A stretch of DNA of 33,128 nucleotides, from the NCBI GenBank assembly GCA_900549375.1, contig URNY01000009.1, positions 1 to 33,128 of the forward strand, in the 5' to 3' direction. This document shows positions 16,359 through 24,491 of this stretch, in pieces. How positions within the stretch are numbered: position 1 is the stretch's first letter; every line of letters begins with the position of its first letter. Under the pieces are notes generated by a model, which made no database searches, was not told the origin of the DNA, and was given only the letters and a program-made list of their open reading frames with translations. The position numbers and the translations under genes were made by a program. The stretch is from an uncultured Bacteroidales bacterium. Its GTDB lineage: Bacteria; Bacteroidota; Bacteroidia; Bacteroidales; Muribaculaceae.

Positions 16359-16429
16359 AGCTGTGCGAGCGCGTCGCCACGGATGAGAGGAGGCTCGGCT
16401 ACCGCCTCACCACCGTAAAAAAGAACTGA
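16355..16429 (+). CDS. Possible 24-residue basic peptide, translationally coupled
   Basis: ATG at 16355 overlaps the preceding stop (ATGA) and opens 24 codons. The peptide is basic (begins MKLCERVATD, ends TTVKKN) and its TGA sits inside the terminator stem. The same ATGA junction couples the amidase and spanin-like genes. No similarity is known to me. Confidence 0.35.
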   Translation: MKLCERVATDERRLGYRLTTVKKN

Positions 16430-16465
16430 GGATTAGTGGCCTAAGCCTCTGATCCTCAGTTTCTT
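16424..16465 (+). terminator. Terminator of the lysis module
   Basis: AACTGAGGAT (16424-16433) pairs with ATCCTCAGTT (16452-16461). An inner AGTGGC/GCCTCT pairing extends the stem, and T-rich sequence follows. It faces the convergent tRNA gene. Confidence 0.75.
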
Positions 16466-16474
16466 ATAATTTTG

Positions 16475-16548
16475 TGGAGCATACGAGACTCGAACTCGTC
16501 ACCTTATGACTGCCAGTCATACGCTCTAGCCAGATGAGCTAATGCCCC
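16475..16548 (-). tRNA. tRNA-Ala (anticodon GGC)
   Basis: Reading the minus strand, a 7-bp acceptor stem GGGGCAT/ATGCTCC (one G-T pair), D arm, anticodon stem-loop with loop CTGGCAG (anticodon GGC at 16514-16512) and T arm ACGAGTTCGAGTCTCGT fold as a standard 74-nt tRNA. The discriminator is A and CCA is not encoded. It ends close to the terminator of a phage-like lysis module. Confidence 0.95.
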
Positions 16549-16559
16549 GGATTCTGATG

Positions 16560-16590
16560 CAAAGGTAAGAATATTTTTTGGATTTGCAAA
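16560..16590 (-). promoter_or_regulatory. Bacteroidetes-type promoter of tRNA-Ala
   Basis: On the minus strand TTTG (16590-16587), a 19-base spacer and TACCTTTG (16567-16560) match the TTTG / TAnnTTTG consensus. It ends 11 bases before the tRNA 5' end. Confidence 0.75.
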
Positions 16591-16625
16591 AATATTTGGA
16601 ATTTTATATGTATGGGATAAGACTA

Positions 16626-16733
16626 ATGGGTCTAATGGGGCCAATGGGGCCAATGGGTCTAATGGGGGTGATGATGGTGATGGGTTTAATGGGTCTAATG
16701 GGGGTGATGGGGCCAATGGGGCCAATGGGGATG
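16626..16733. repeat. Degenerate 9-bp tandem repeat (ATGGGGCCA / ATGGGTCTA)
   Basis: About twelve 9-base units with variants ATGGGGCCA, ATGGGTCTA and ATGGGGGTG run up to the 3' end of the murF-like gene. One plus frame from 16608 to 16751 reads as 47 residues with a collagen-like M-G-X pattern. No start context or downstream domain supports a protein. It is most simply slippage-prone intergenic DNA. Confidence 0.85.
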
Positions 16734-16743
16734 GGCTACCGCT

Positions 16744-18348
16744 TTATTTGAAGGTGTCGGGGAGGTCGTTTTCGTAGAGGACGGTGTCGCCGGCGGCGAG
16801 GAGGGTGGCGAGGAGTTTCTGGGCGTCGTTGAAGGTGTCGACGAGGTGGGTTTTGTCGGCGGGGAAGCCTGCGGCTGCTATGCCTTCGGCGATGGCGTCG
16901 CGGTTGTAGCGTCCTACGACGATGGCGATGTCGACGTTTTCGCCGATGTGACGGCCGAGGTCGCGGTTGAGGTTGTATTGTTCGTCGCCGAGCTCGATCA
17001 TCCCTGGGGTTACGATGATGCGTTTGCCGGTCTCGTTGAAGTGGGAGAGGACGTCGACGGCCATGCGCGATCCGGCGGGGTTGGAGTTGAAGGCGTCGTC
17101 GATGATGGTGACGCCGCCGGGGGTTCGGCGGATGCTGAGGCGGTGTTCCACCTGTTCGATGGATGCCACGGAATAGCGGATTGTTTCCGGTTCGACGCCG
17201 AGGGCGAGGGCTATGCATACTGCGGCGAGAATGTCGGAGACGTTGCATTCGCCGAGGAGTTTAGTTTCAAGAGGGAGAGTGAATCCATCGGGCCCTTCGA
17301 CGGTGAAGCGGGTGCCCTGCGGGGTGTAATGAATATCTACGGCGCGATAGTCGGCCCCTTCGGGATTGGTGACGGCATAGCGGAGAGCCTTGACGTTGTC
17401 GACAGGGCGGTTTGCGCAGTATTCGAAATCGTTGTTGATAACGGCGAGTCCGTCGGCAGGAAGTGCGTCGATGAGCTCGAATTTGGTGGATTGAACGTTT
17501 TCAATCGTCTTGAAGGATTCGAGGTGCATGGGACCGACGGCGGTGACGATTCCCATTTCGGGATGTACTATATTGCATATCTCCTTGACGTCTCCTTTCT
17601 GTTTGGCGCCCATCTCGCAGATGAATATCTCGTTGTAGGGTTTCATATGCTCACGGATTGTTCGGACCACCCCCATTGGGGTATTGAAAGATCCGGGGGT
17701 CATGAGGGTGTCGAATTTTTCGGAGAGGATATGGTGGAGATAGTGTTTGGTGCTTGTCTTGCCATAGGAGCCTGTGATGCCCACGATACGGAGACCCGGC
17801 ATTGAGCGGAGAATCCGCTTGGCGTCGGCGATGTATCGTTGCTGAATCATCTTCTCGACCGGTATGAGGAGGATGTCGGCGATGATGAGGAGGAGCCAAG
17901 AGAGGAAAGAGATGAGCATCATGATACCGGCTACGATGGAGATTCCCGTGTAGCCGCTACCGGTGTAGATTCCGGAAGGCTTGATGCATATTGCGGCCGC
18001 GAGCGAAGCGCCGAGGGCAAGACCGGCGGTGAGCGCATAGAGGCGCCATACGCGCTTGGTGAAGACGAGCGGTTTTTTATATTTTCTGCGGAGGATGAGT
18101 CCGGTTTTGACAATGGCAACAACTGCGACGATGAATGTATCGGCCGGGGCGGGAAGGAGGACAGAGAAAAGCAGCAGGATGCATGCGATGTCGGTGAGGC
18201 GCCATGCCGAAGCGATGTTGGGGCGGAGCCATTTCCAGTAGCGGTTCAGTCTATAGGAATTTTGCTGGAACATCTGAATATCGAATTTGAAATTCAGAAC
18301 CATGTAGATGGCGATGACGCAGTATGAGAGAATAACGAAGGGTGTCAT
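16744..18348 (-). CDS. MurF-type Mur ligase with N-terminal membrane domain
   Basis: Residues 1-175 hold about five membrane segments (for example LTDIACILLLFSVLLPA and IVAGIMMLISFLSWLLLIIADILL). Residues 185-534 are a complete Mur ligase: P-loop GITGSYGKTSTK, CEMGAKQKGD, GPMHLESF, and the MurF-specific DDAFNSNPAG and TPGMIELGDEQ. MurF adds D-Ala-D-Ala to UDP-MurNAc-tripeptide using ATP. Normal MurF is a soluble enzyme of about 430-450 residues, so the membrane domain is an added part. This may be a paralog working at the membrane or on another amino-acyl substrate. It is 24 bases downstream of the alpha/beta hydrolase gene and probably co-transcribed. Confidence 0.82.
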   Translation of the reverse strand: MTPFVILSYCVIAIYMVLNFKFDIQMFQQNSYRLNRYWKWLRPNIASAWRLTDIACILLLFSVLLPAPADTFIVAVVAIVKTGLILRRKYKKPLVFTKRVWRLYALTAGLALGASLAAAICIKPSGIYTGSGYTGISIVAGIMMLISFLSWLLLIIADILLIPVEKMIQQRYIADAKRILRSMPGLRIVGITGSYGKTSTKHYLHHILSEKFDTLMTPGSFNTPMGVVRTIREHMKPYNEIFICEMGAKQKGDVKEICNIVHPEMGIVTAVGPMHLESFKTIENVQSTKFELIDALPADGLAVINNDFEYCANRPVDNVKALRYAVTNPEGADYRAVDIHYTPQGTRFTVEGPDGFTLPLETKLLGECNVSDILAAVCIALALGVEPETIRYSVASIEQVEHRLSIRRTPGGVTIIDDAFNSNPAGSRMAVDVLSHFNETGKRIIVTPGMIELGDEQYNLNRDLGRHIGENVDIAIVVGRYNRDAIAEGIAAAGFPADKTHLVDTFNDAQKLLATLLAAGDTVLYENDLPDTFK

Positions 18349-18372
18349 ATTCAGGGTTGTTGATGAACTGAT

Positions 18373-19140
18373 TTATTTTAAGAGGAAAGAGGAGATTACG
18401 GCTTTGAAGCCACGGGGGTTGTCGAGGAAAGAATAATGGCCGCATCCGGGGAAGGCCACGAGGCCGGCATCGGGGATGAGTTTTTCCATCGTGCGGGCAT
18501 CGGAGAGGGGTGTGGCCGTGTCTTCCTCACCCCAGATGAGGAGAGTGGAGGCCTTTATCGAGGGCATGACAGAACGGAGGTCTTCATTGACGCAGCGGCT
18601 CATGACGGCCCGCATCATGGGGGATGAATTGCGATAGTCGGCCGAACCGGCTTTGCCTCTCCATGCCTCGATTATTTCCGAGGCCTTCTTTTTCCCGAGG
18701 AGTATCGGCAGGATTTTTTTTGCGGTTTTGAAAGAATAGACCTTGAAATAATATTTCAGCGGACGGGAGGGCTTGATTCCCGCGGCATCTACGAGCACCA
18801 CGCGGCTTATCGGATTTCGGGAAGAGAGGAGAATCGAGATCCTGCCGCCGAATGAATGGCCTATGAGCACCGGGTCGTTCAAGCCGGCGAGGCTGATGAA
18901 CTTCTCCATGAAAGAGGTGAAATCCTCCACGCCCCAGGGGGTGGACGGCTCGGAGCTGAGGCCGTGTCCCGGAAGGTCGACATTATAAACCCTCATGCGG
19001 GTTTCGAGAATGGCGGCGATGCTGCGCACGGTGGAGTGATTGCATCCCCAGCCGTGCATAAGAAGCACATCGGGAGCGCCTTCGGGTCCGGTGACTTCAT
19101 AATGGAGTGTCAAGCCGTCGATTTCAATATCCGTTTCCAT
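18373..19140 (-). CDS. Alpha/beta hydrolase
   Basis: This 255-residue protein is a canonical alpha/beta hydrolase. It has MHGWG (oxyanion region, about 28-32), GHSFGG with nucleophile Ser96, GEEDTATPL with Asp207 and GCGHYSF with His235. There is no signal peptide. The family includes esterases, C-C hydrolases and lactonases, and specificity cannot be read. The close pairing with the membrane MurF ligase suggests a cell-envelope role, such as hydrolysing a lipid or peptidoglycan-precursor ester, but that is inference from position only. A TAnnTTTG promoter lies 43 bases upstream. Confidence 0.85.
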   Translation of the reverse strand: METDIEIDGLTLHYEVTGPEGAPDVLLMHGWGCNHSTVRSIAAILETRMRVYNVDLPGHGLSSEPSTPWGVEDFTSFMEKFISLAGLNDPVLIGHSFGGRISILLSSRNPISRVVLVDAAGIKPSRPLKYYFKVYSFKTAKKILPILLGKKKASEIIEAWRGKAGSADYRNSSPMMRAVMSRCVNEDLRSVMPSIKASTLLIWGEEDTATPLSDARTMEKLIPDAGLVAFPGCGHYSFLDNPRGFKAVISSFLLK

Positions 19141-19182
19141 TGCGATAAGTCAGAAGTCAGAGTTATGAGGGGGAGGGAAATG

Positions 19183-19216
19183 CAAAATTACAATTTTTTT
19201 GGGAGGAAACATCAAA
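19183..19216 (-). promoter_or_regulatory. Promoter of the hydrolase-murF pair
   Basis: On the minus strand TTTG (19216-19213) and TAATTTTG (19190-19183) are 22 bases apart, slightly longer than usual. The -33 box overlaps the end of the MATE gene. Confidence 0.5.
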
Positions 19217-20597
19217 GAGCGGGTTTTCTTTGAGTTTTTTCTTTGAGGAGGGATGCCCGCTTGCGGATTATCGAGGGGAGCTGCAAGGCGAGGCCGAGGC
19301 CCCTGACAAGCAGGAAGAGGAGGAACGCGCACCAGAGGGCGCGGTTTTCCGTCACGGGATCTACGCCGAACCGGAGGCCCGGCACTGCGGCACAGATTAT
19401 AGCGAAGAAAGCCGTCATAGCAGCGAGGGTTGTGAGGAACATGCGCCGGGTGGCGGTGAGGCCGATGAAGAATCCGTCGAAGATGAATGCCCATACGGCC
19501 ACCGGAGGAAGGAGGATGATGAATATATTGAAAGTCGAGACGCCCCGGCGGACTTCAGGGACATCGGTGAGGAGACTGACGATGAGGCCCGAAGAGAATA
19601 GATAGATGATGAAAAATATCAGCGCCATGGCCGCCGACCATATCAGCAATCTGCGGACGGCACGGCGCAGGCCGGACGTGTCGCCGGCGCCGGCACTTCG
19701 GCCGCAGATAGCTTCGGCTGCGAAAGAGAAGCCATCCATAAAATAGGAGAAGAAGATGAAGAACTGGAGCATGACCGCGTTTACTGCAAGGGTAAGCGAC
19801 CCCATGCGGGCTCCGAAAGAGGTGATAGCTAAGGAGACGCCCATGATGCAGGCCGAGCGGAGGAACAGGTCGCCGCTGACTCGAAAGAAACGGCGGAAGC
19901 CCGAGCCGGCCACAAGTTGCCGGAACCGCGGACGGCCAACCGACTTATTCCGGCTGAATCTTCGCAACAGAACGAGCGCGAGCAGAAGTCCGGCCCAGTT
20001 GGCGCAGAGGGTGCCGATCGCCACGCCCTTGAATCCGGCGCCGAGCGGGAACACGGCGAGAATGCTTCCGACAACGTTGAGAAGGTTCATGGATATGGAT
20101 ATGACCATAGGGCGCACTGTGTCCTGCATGCCGATGAACCAACCGTTGATGGAGAGCGTAACGAGCAGAGGCGGGATGCCCCAGACGCAGATGTTGAAAT
20201 AGAGGGAGGCGAGGGGTGCGACATCGTGCCCCGGAGAGATGATGCCAAGAAACAAAGAGAGCAGAGGGCTGCGGAAGCAGAGGATTAGAAGGCCGATCAG
20301 GGTTGCCAGCGAAATCGAGCGCCAGAGGATAAGGGAGACGGCGCCATGGGCGCGACTGCCGAGTGCATCGGCAGTAAGACCGGTGGTGGCCATGCGGAGG
20401 AAGCCGCATATCCAGAGGATAACGTTGAAGACCGTGCCTCCGGCGGCCACGGCAGCGAGAAAGGTTCCGCTGCCGAGATGTCCGGTGATGGCCGTGTCGC
20501 ACAGTCCGAGGAGGGGGACAGTGATATTGCTCGCGATAGCAGGGAGGGCGAGCATGAGTATGCGGCGGTCGAGACTCGTGGATACTTTCTCAATCAT
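19212..20597 (-). CDS. MATE family efflux transporter (DinF-like)
   Basis: This 461-residue membrane protein has twelve predicted helices in two homologous halves. It shows MATE landmarks: LALPAIASNITVPLLGLCDTAITGHLG at the start, DGFSFAAEAICGRSAGAGD in the middle and FDGFFIGLTATRRM in the second half. The DGFSFAAEA segment and length favour the DinF branch. Members export cationic drugs or other organic compounds using a Na+ or H+ gradient. The gene is divergent from recJ with a 151-base shared upstream region. In some bacteria dinF is SOS-linked, which is suggestive beside repair genes, but I see no LexA site I can support. Confidence 0.9.
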   Translation of the reverse strand: MIEKVSTSLDRRILMLALPAIASNITVPLLGLCDTAITGHLGSGTFLAAVAAGGTVFNVILWICGFLRMATTGLTADALGSRAHGAVSLILWRSISLATLIGLLILCFRSPLLSLFLGIISPGHDVAPLASLYFNICVWGIPPLLVTLSINGWFIGMQDTVRPMVISISMNLLNVVGSILAVFPLGAGFKGVAIGTLCANWAGLLLALVLLRRFSRNKSVGRPRFRQLVAGSGFRRFFRVSGDLFLRSACIMGVSLAITSFGARMGSLTLAVNAVMLQFFIFFSYFMDGFSFAAEAICGRSAGAGDTSGLRRAVRRLLIWSAAMALIFFIIYLFSSGLIVSLLTDVPEVRRGVSTFNIFIILLPPVAVWAFIFDGFFIGLTATRRMFLTTLAAMTAFFAIICAAVPGLRFGVDPVTENRALWCAFLLFLLVRGLGLALQLPSIIRKRASLLKEKTQRKPAL

Positions 20598-20640
20598 GAA
20601 GCAAAGTTAATAAAAAATCGGCAAGGGGAGCGGAGTGAAA

Positions 20641-20672
20641 TTTGCAGTATTGAAAAGTTATCGTTAATTTTG
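20641..20672 (+). promoter_or_regulatory. Promoter of the recJ-recQ-umuC cluster
   Basis: TTTG (20641-20644), a 20-base spacer and TAATTTTG (20665-20672) match the Bacteroidetes consensus well, 76 bases upstream of the recJ start. Confidence 0.72.
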
Positions 20673-20748
20673 TAAGAATTTGTATCGAAACGAGAGCTAA
20701 AGATCGAATCGGGATACGAAAGAGACAGCAAGAAAGGAGAGAAATTAT

Positions 20749-22485
20749 ATGACCGGAAAATGGAACTACCAGCCCTTGACGCGTCAGCAGAGCGAGCAGG
20801 CCGATGAGCTTGCGGAGCATGTCGGCGGCAACCGCGCCGTGGCCGAGCTGCTGATACGCCGCGGAGTGACGTCGGCGGCTGGTGCCGACAGTTTCTTCTC
20901 TCCAGCGATTTCGCATCTTCACGATCCGTTTCTGATGCCCGACATGGACAAAGCTGTGAACCGGCTTAACAAAGCCATGGGAGCGAAAGAACGGATAATG
21001 ATCTATGGCGATTATGACGTGGACGGCACCACGGCAGTGGCGCTTGTCTACAAATATCTTCAGAACTACTACTCCAACGTGGAGTATTACATACCGACCC
21101 GATATGAGGAGGGCTACGGCATATCGCTTAAGAGCATCGATTATGCGGCCGAGAACGGCGTTAAGCTGATAATCGTGCTTGATTGCGGCATCAAGGCCAT
21201 TGACGAGATAGCGTATGCCAAGAAGAAGGGGATAGATTTCATCATCTGCGACCATCACGTGCCCGATGAGCAGTTGCCCGAGGCCGTGGCGATATTGAAT
21301 CCGAAGATGCCCGGTTCTACCTATCCCTGCCCCTATCTGAGCGGTTGCGGGGTAGGCTTCAAGTTCATGCAGGCGTTTGCGATGAGCAACGGACTGACGA
21401 ATCATAACGAGCTGGAATCACTGCTGGATCTTGTAGCAGTGAGCATAGCGGCCGATATCGTTCCGATCGTAGGTGAGAACAGGGTCATGGCTTATCATGG
21501 CTTAAGACGGCTCAACTCGAATCCCAATCTCGGACTGCGCAGCATAATTCGTCTTTGCAAGCTCACCAACAAAGATATCACCATCAGCGACGTGATTTTC
21601 AAGATCGGGCCGCGCATCAACGCTTCCGGCAGGATGCAGAGCGGAATTGAGGCTGTGGATCTTCTTGTATGCCGCGATCTTCATGACGCCTACGAGAAAG
21701 GGAAAGATATAGACCAATACAACAAAGATCGCAAAGAGCTTGACAAAAGAATAACCGAAGAGGCCAACCTGCTGATTGAGAATAATGTGGAAATTGTGCA
21801 GGGGAAGCGTTCGATAGTGATTTATAATAAGGACTGGCATAAGGGGATCATTGGTATCGTGGCCTCGCGATTGACGGAGCTCTATTACAAGCCATCGGTG
21901 GTGCTGACCTATTCCAACGGCATGGCCACAGGGTCATCGCGCTCGGTGCAGGGTTTCGACATCTATTCCGCTGTGAATTCCACCCGCGATCTTCTGGAAA
22001 ACTTCGGAGGACACACGTATGCCGTGGGTCTTTCGATGAAGGAGGAGAACATAGCTGAATTCAGCCGGCGGTTTGAGGAATATGTCGCGGCCAATATCCA
22101 GCCCAATCAGCTTTCTCCTCATCTTGACATCGATGCCCAGATTGAATTTGCTGACATCACGCCTGAGCTTGTGAGCTACCTCAAGAAATTTAATCCCTAC
22201 GGGCCGGGCAACCAGAAGCCCGTGTTCTGTTCGCGCAACGTATTCGATTTCGGCACGAGCAAGCTTGTGGGTAAAAATATGGAGCATATAAAGCTCGAGC
22301 TCGAAGACAACAGCACGAGTCATGTTATCAATGCGATAGCCTTCAACATGTCGCAATATTTCGAGCATATCCATTCGCACAAACCCGTAGATATCTGCTA
22401 CACCATAGAGCAGACCAAACGCTCGAACAATCCTGATTCGATACAGCTGATGATCAAGGATATACGTCCCTCGGTCAATTCATGA
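20749..22485 (+). CDS. recJ: Single-stranded-DNA-specific 5'-3' exonuclease RecJ
   Basis: This 578-residue protein has the full RecJ layout. The DHH domain has YGDYDVDGT (Asp88 region), LDCGIKA and CDHHVPDE (Asp168-His169-His170), followed by IGPRINASGRM. The DHHA1 domain has GHTYAVGLSM, and a C-terminal OB-like region follows. It degrades single-stranded DNA 5' to 3' in recombination and in mismatch and base-excision repair, using Mn2+/Mg2+ bound by the DHH motifs. Its stop is close to, or overlaps, the recQ gene. The pairing matches biology: RecJ and RecQ act together to resect ends and gaps. Confidence 0.95.
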   Translation: MTGKWNYQPLTRQQSEQADELAEHVGGNRAVAELLIRRGVTSAAGADSFFSPAISHLHDPFLMPDMDKAVNRLNKAMGAKERIMIYGDYDVDGTTAVALVYKYLQNYYSNVEYYIPTRYEEGYGISLKSIDYAAENGVKLIIVLDCGIKAIDEIAYAKKKGIDFIICDHHVPDEQLPEAVAILNPKMPGSTYPCPYLSGCGVGFKFMQAFAMSNGLTNHNELESLLDLVAVSIAADIVPIVGENRVMAYHGLRRLNSNPNLGLRSIIRLCKLTNKDITISDVIFKIGPRINASGRMQSGIEAVDLLVCRDLHDAYEKGKDIDQYNKDRKELDKRITEEANLLIENNVEIVQGKRSIVIYNKDWHKGIIGIVASRLTELYYKPSVVLTYSNGMATGSSRSVQGFDIYSAVNSTRDLLENFGGHTYAVGLSMKEENIAEFSRRFEEYVAANIQPNQLSPHLDIDAQIEFADITPELVSYLKKFNPYGPGNQKPVFCSRNVFDFGTSKLVGKNMEHIKLELEDNSTSHVINAIAFNMSQYFEHIHSHKPVDICYTIEQTKRSNNPDSIQLMIKDIRPSVNS

Positions 22486-22547
22486 CGATTCGGAACCGCT
22501 GCAATTTTTTTGATTCCATAAACTTTTCGATTCCAAAATATTATTCA

Positions 22548-24470
22548 ATGGGAGAGATACATGATATTCTCAAGCGTCACTGGGGGTATGAAAGTTTCCG
22601 CCCCCTGCAGGAGGATATCATACGCTCGGTGATGTCGGGGCGCGACACACTCGGCCTTATGCCGACCGGAGGCGGAAAATCGATAACCTTCCAGGTTCCG
22701 GCCATAGCTATGCCCGGGACGGCGATTGTGGTTACGCCGCTGATCTCGCTGATGAAAGACCAGACCGACAATCTTAAGCGGAGGAGGGTGAAAGCAGTGT
22801 ATTACCATTCGGGGATGTCGGCGCGCGAAGTGAGGCTTACGCGCGAGAAATTGATGAACGGGGGCGCGAAGCTCCTTTATGTATCGCCCGAACGTCTGCG
22901 CAATGTCCGGTTTCTTCAGGAGCTGCGGTTTCTTGAGGTGAGCATGATTGTGGTGGACGAAGCCCACTGTATCTCCCAATGGGGCTATGATTTCCGCCCT
23001 TCGTATCTGGAGATAGCCAAACTGCGGAAGATGTTTCCGCATGCTCCCGTGCTTGCGTTGACTGCAACGGCCACGCCGATAGTGGAGCAGGATATAGTGG
23101 CGAATCTCGGCATGAAGAGGGAGACCAGGTTCAGGATGAGCTTCAGCCGCAGCAATCTGAATTATATTGTCAGGGGTGTGGAGACGAAGATACATGAAGT
23201 TTTCCATATACTGAGCCGCACGCAGGGGTCGGCAATCGTCTACGTCAGGAGCCGGCGTCGCACCCGCGAAATTTCCGATTTCTTAGAATCAGGAGGAATC
23301 AGCGCGACATTTTATCATGCCGGCCTTGACTTCGATATAAAAGAGGAGCGGCAGAACCGCTGGCAGCGAGGGGAGGTGAGAGTGATGGTTGCCACCAACG
23401 CCTTCGGCATGGGAATAGACAAGCCGGATGTGCGCGTGGTGATACACTACGACATGCCGCCGTCGCTCGAAGAATATTATCAGGAGGCCGGGCGCGCAGG
23501 ACGCGACGGTAAGATATCCTACGCCGTGCTGCTCACCTCAAAGCGGGATGCGGCGACACTGCGGAGGCGCGTAACCGAGAACTTTCCACCGCGTGATGAT
23601 ATAAAACTGCTCTACGACAAGGTTTGCGATTATCTGCATGTGGCTCCCGAAGAGGGGTATGAGCGGTTATATGAGTTCGACCCCGACCGCTTTTGCGAAA
23701 TTTTCGGGTATCAGCGGCGGATGTGTCTGGCGTCGCTTCACCTGTTGGGACAGGCAGGCTATATGGAATATATAGAGGAGGCCGAGCGGCGATCGCGGGT
23801 GATGATACTCGTGCAGCGGGAGGAACTCTACAACTTAGGCGCGGTGTCATCCGGGGCCGATGCAACATTGCGCGGTATATTGCGACTTTATCCCGGTCTC
23901 TTTTCAGATTATATATATATCGATGAGCGGAAGATAGCTGCGGAGACCGGTCTCGATGAGAGAGGGGTCTATGAGGCATTGCTTGAGCTCGGGCGGAAGA
24001 AGACACTGAGCTACGTGCCCCGCTCGCGCACACCTTATATATACTTCCCGACATCGCGCGAGGAGCGGCGTTATCTGATGATCGGCAAGAGAATCTATGA
24101 AGAGCGAAAAGATGCACTTTCACGCCGCACGGAAGCTATGATAGATTATGCTTATAAAGATAAGGAATGCCGCGAGAAACGGATGCTTGCCTATTTCGGA
24201 GAGACGACTGCGGACGATTGCGGCCGATGCGATGTATGCCGCAAGCGTAGAGCGCCCGGAAAGAGTAAGGATGAGGATGCGCTTCTGCGGATTGCGGATT
24301 ATCTGAAGTCACGTCAGGAAGGAGCCGACGTGCGCATAATGGAACGGGATCTTAGGATACCTGCCACAAGGCTGTCGGCAATGCTGTCGCATCTTTGTGG
24401 CGATGGATTTGCCGAATTTCGCGAGAACCTCTATTTTTGGAGAGGAGAGGGAAGCGAGAGCGGAGGGTAA
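22548..24470 (+). CDS. recQ: ATP-dependent DNA helicase RecQ
   Basis: The ATG at 22548 gives a normal RecQ N-terminus (MGEIHDILKRHWGYESFRPLQEDII). An ATG at 22482 overlaps the recJ stop and would add 22 atypical residues. The 640-residue protein has helicase domains with MPTGGGKS, DEAHCISQWG, TATATP and QEAGRAGRDG. A zinc-binding region follows (CREKRMLAYFGE...CGRCDVC, about 555-575). The C-terminus is a short winged-helix-like segment; no clear HRDC domain is seen. The enzyme unwinds 3'-5' and feeds RecJ during recombination-dependent repair. It is 21 bases upstream of the polymerase gene. Confidence 0.95.
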   Translation: MGEIHDILKRHWGYESFRPLQEDIIRSVMSGRDTLGLMPTGGGKSITFQVPAIAMPGTAIVVTPLISLMKDQTDNLKRRRVKAVYYHSGMSAREVRLTREKLMNGGAKLLYVSPERLRNVRFLQELRFLEVSMIVVDEAHCISQWGYDFRPSYLEIAKLRKMFPHAPVLALTATATPIVEQDIVANLGMKRETRFRMSFSRSNLNYIVRGVETKIHEVFHILSRTQGSAIVYVRSRRRTREISDFLESGGISATFYHAGLDFDIKEERQNRWQRGEVRVMVATNAFGMGIDKPDVRVVIHYDMPPSLEEYYQEAGRAGRDGKISYAVLLTSKRDAATLRRRVTENFPPRDDIKLLYDKVCDYLHVAPEEGYERLYEFDPDRFCEIFGYQRRMCLASLHLLGQAGYMEYIEEAERRSRVMILVQREELYNLGAVSSGADATLRGILRLYPGLFSDYIYIDERKIAAETGLDERGVYEALLELGRKKTLSYVPRSRTPYIYFPTSREERRYLMIGKRIYEERKDALSRRTEAMIDYAYKDKECREKRMLAYFGETTADDCGRCDVCRKRRAPGKSKDEDALLRIADYLKSRQEGADVRIMERDLRIPATRLSAMLSHLCGDGFAEFRENLYFWRGEGSESGG

Positions 24471-24491
24471 TAAACGAAGAGGATTTGAAAG

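Noticed and set aside
16504..16725. Proline-rich minus-strand ORF across the tRNA and tandem repeat
   Set aside because: It overlaps a well-supported tRNA and gets its Pro/Leu pattern from the 9-bp repeat.
16626..16733. Possible CRISPR array
   Set aside because: Units are 9 bp and contiguous, without spacers or cas genes.
16846..17805. 319-codon plus-strand frame opposite the MurF ligase
   Set aside because: Asp/Gly/Val-rich shadow of the Mur ligase coding strand, without domain signatures.
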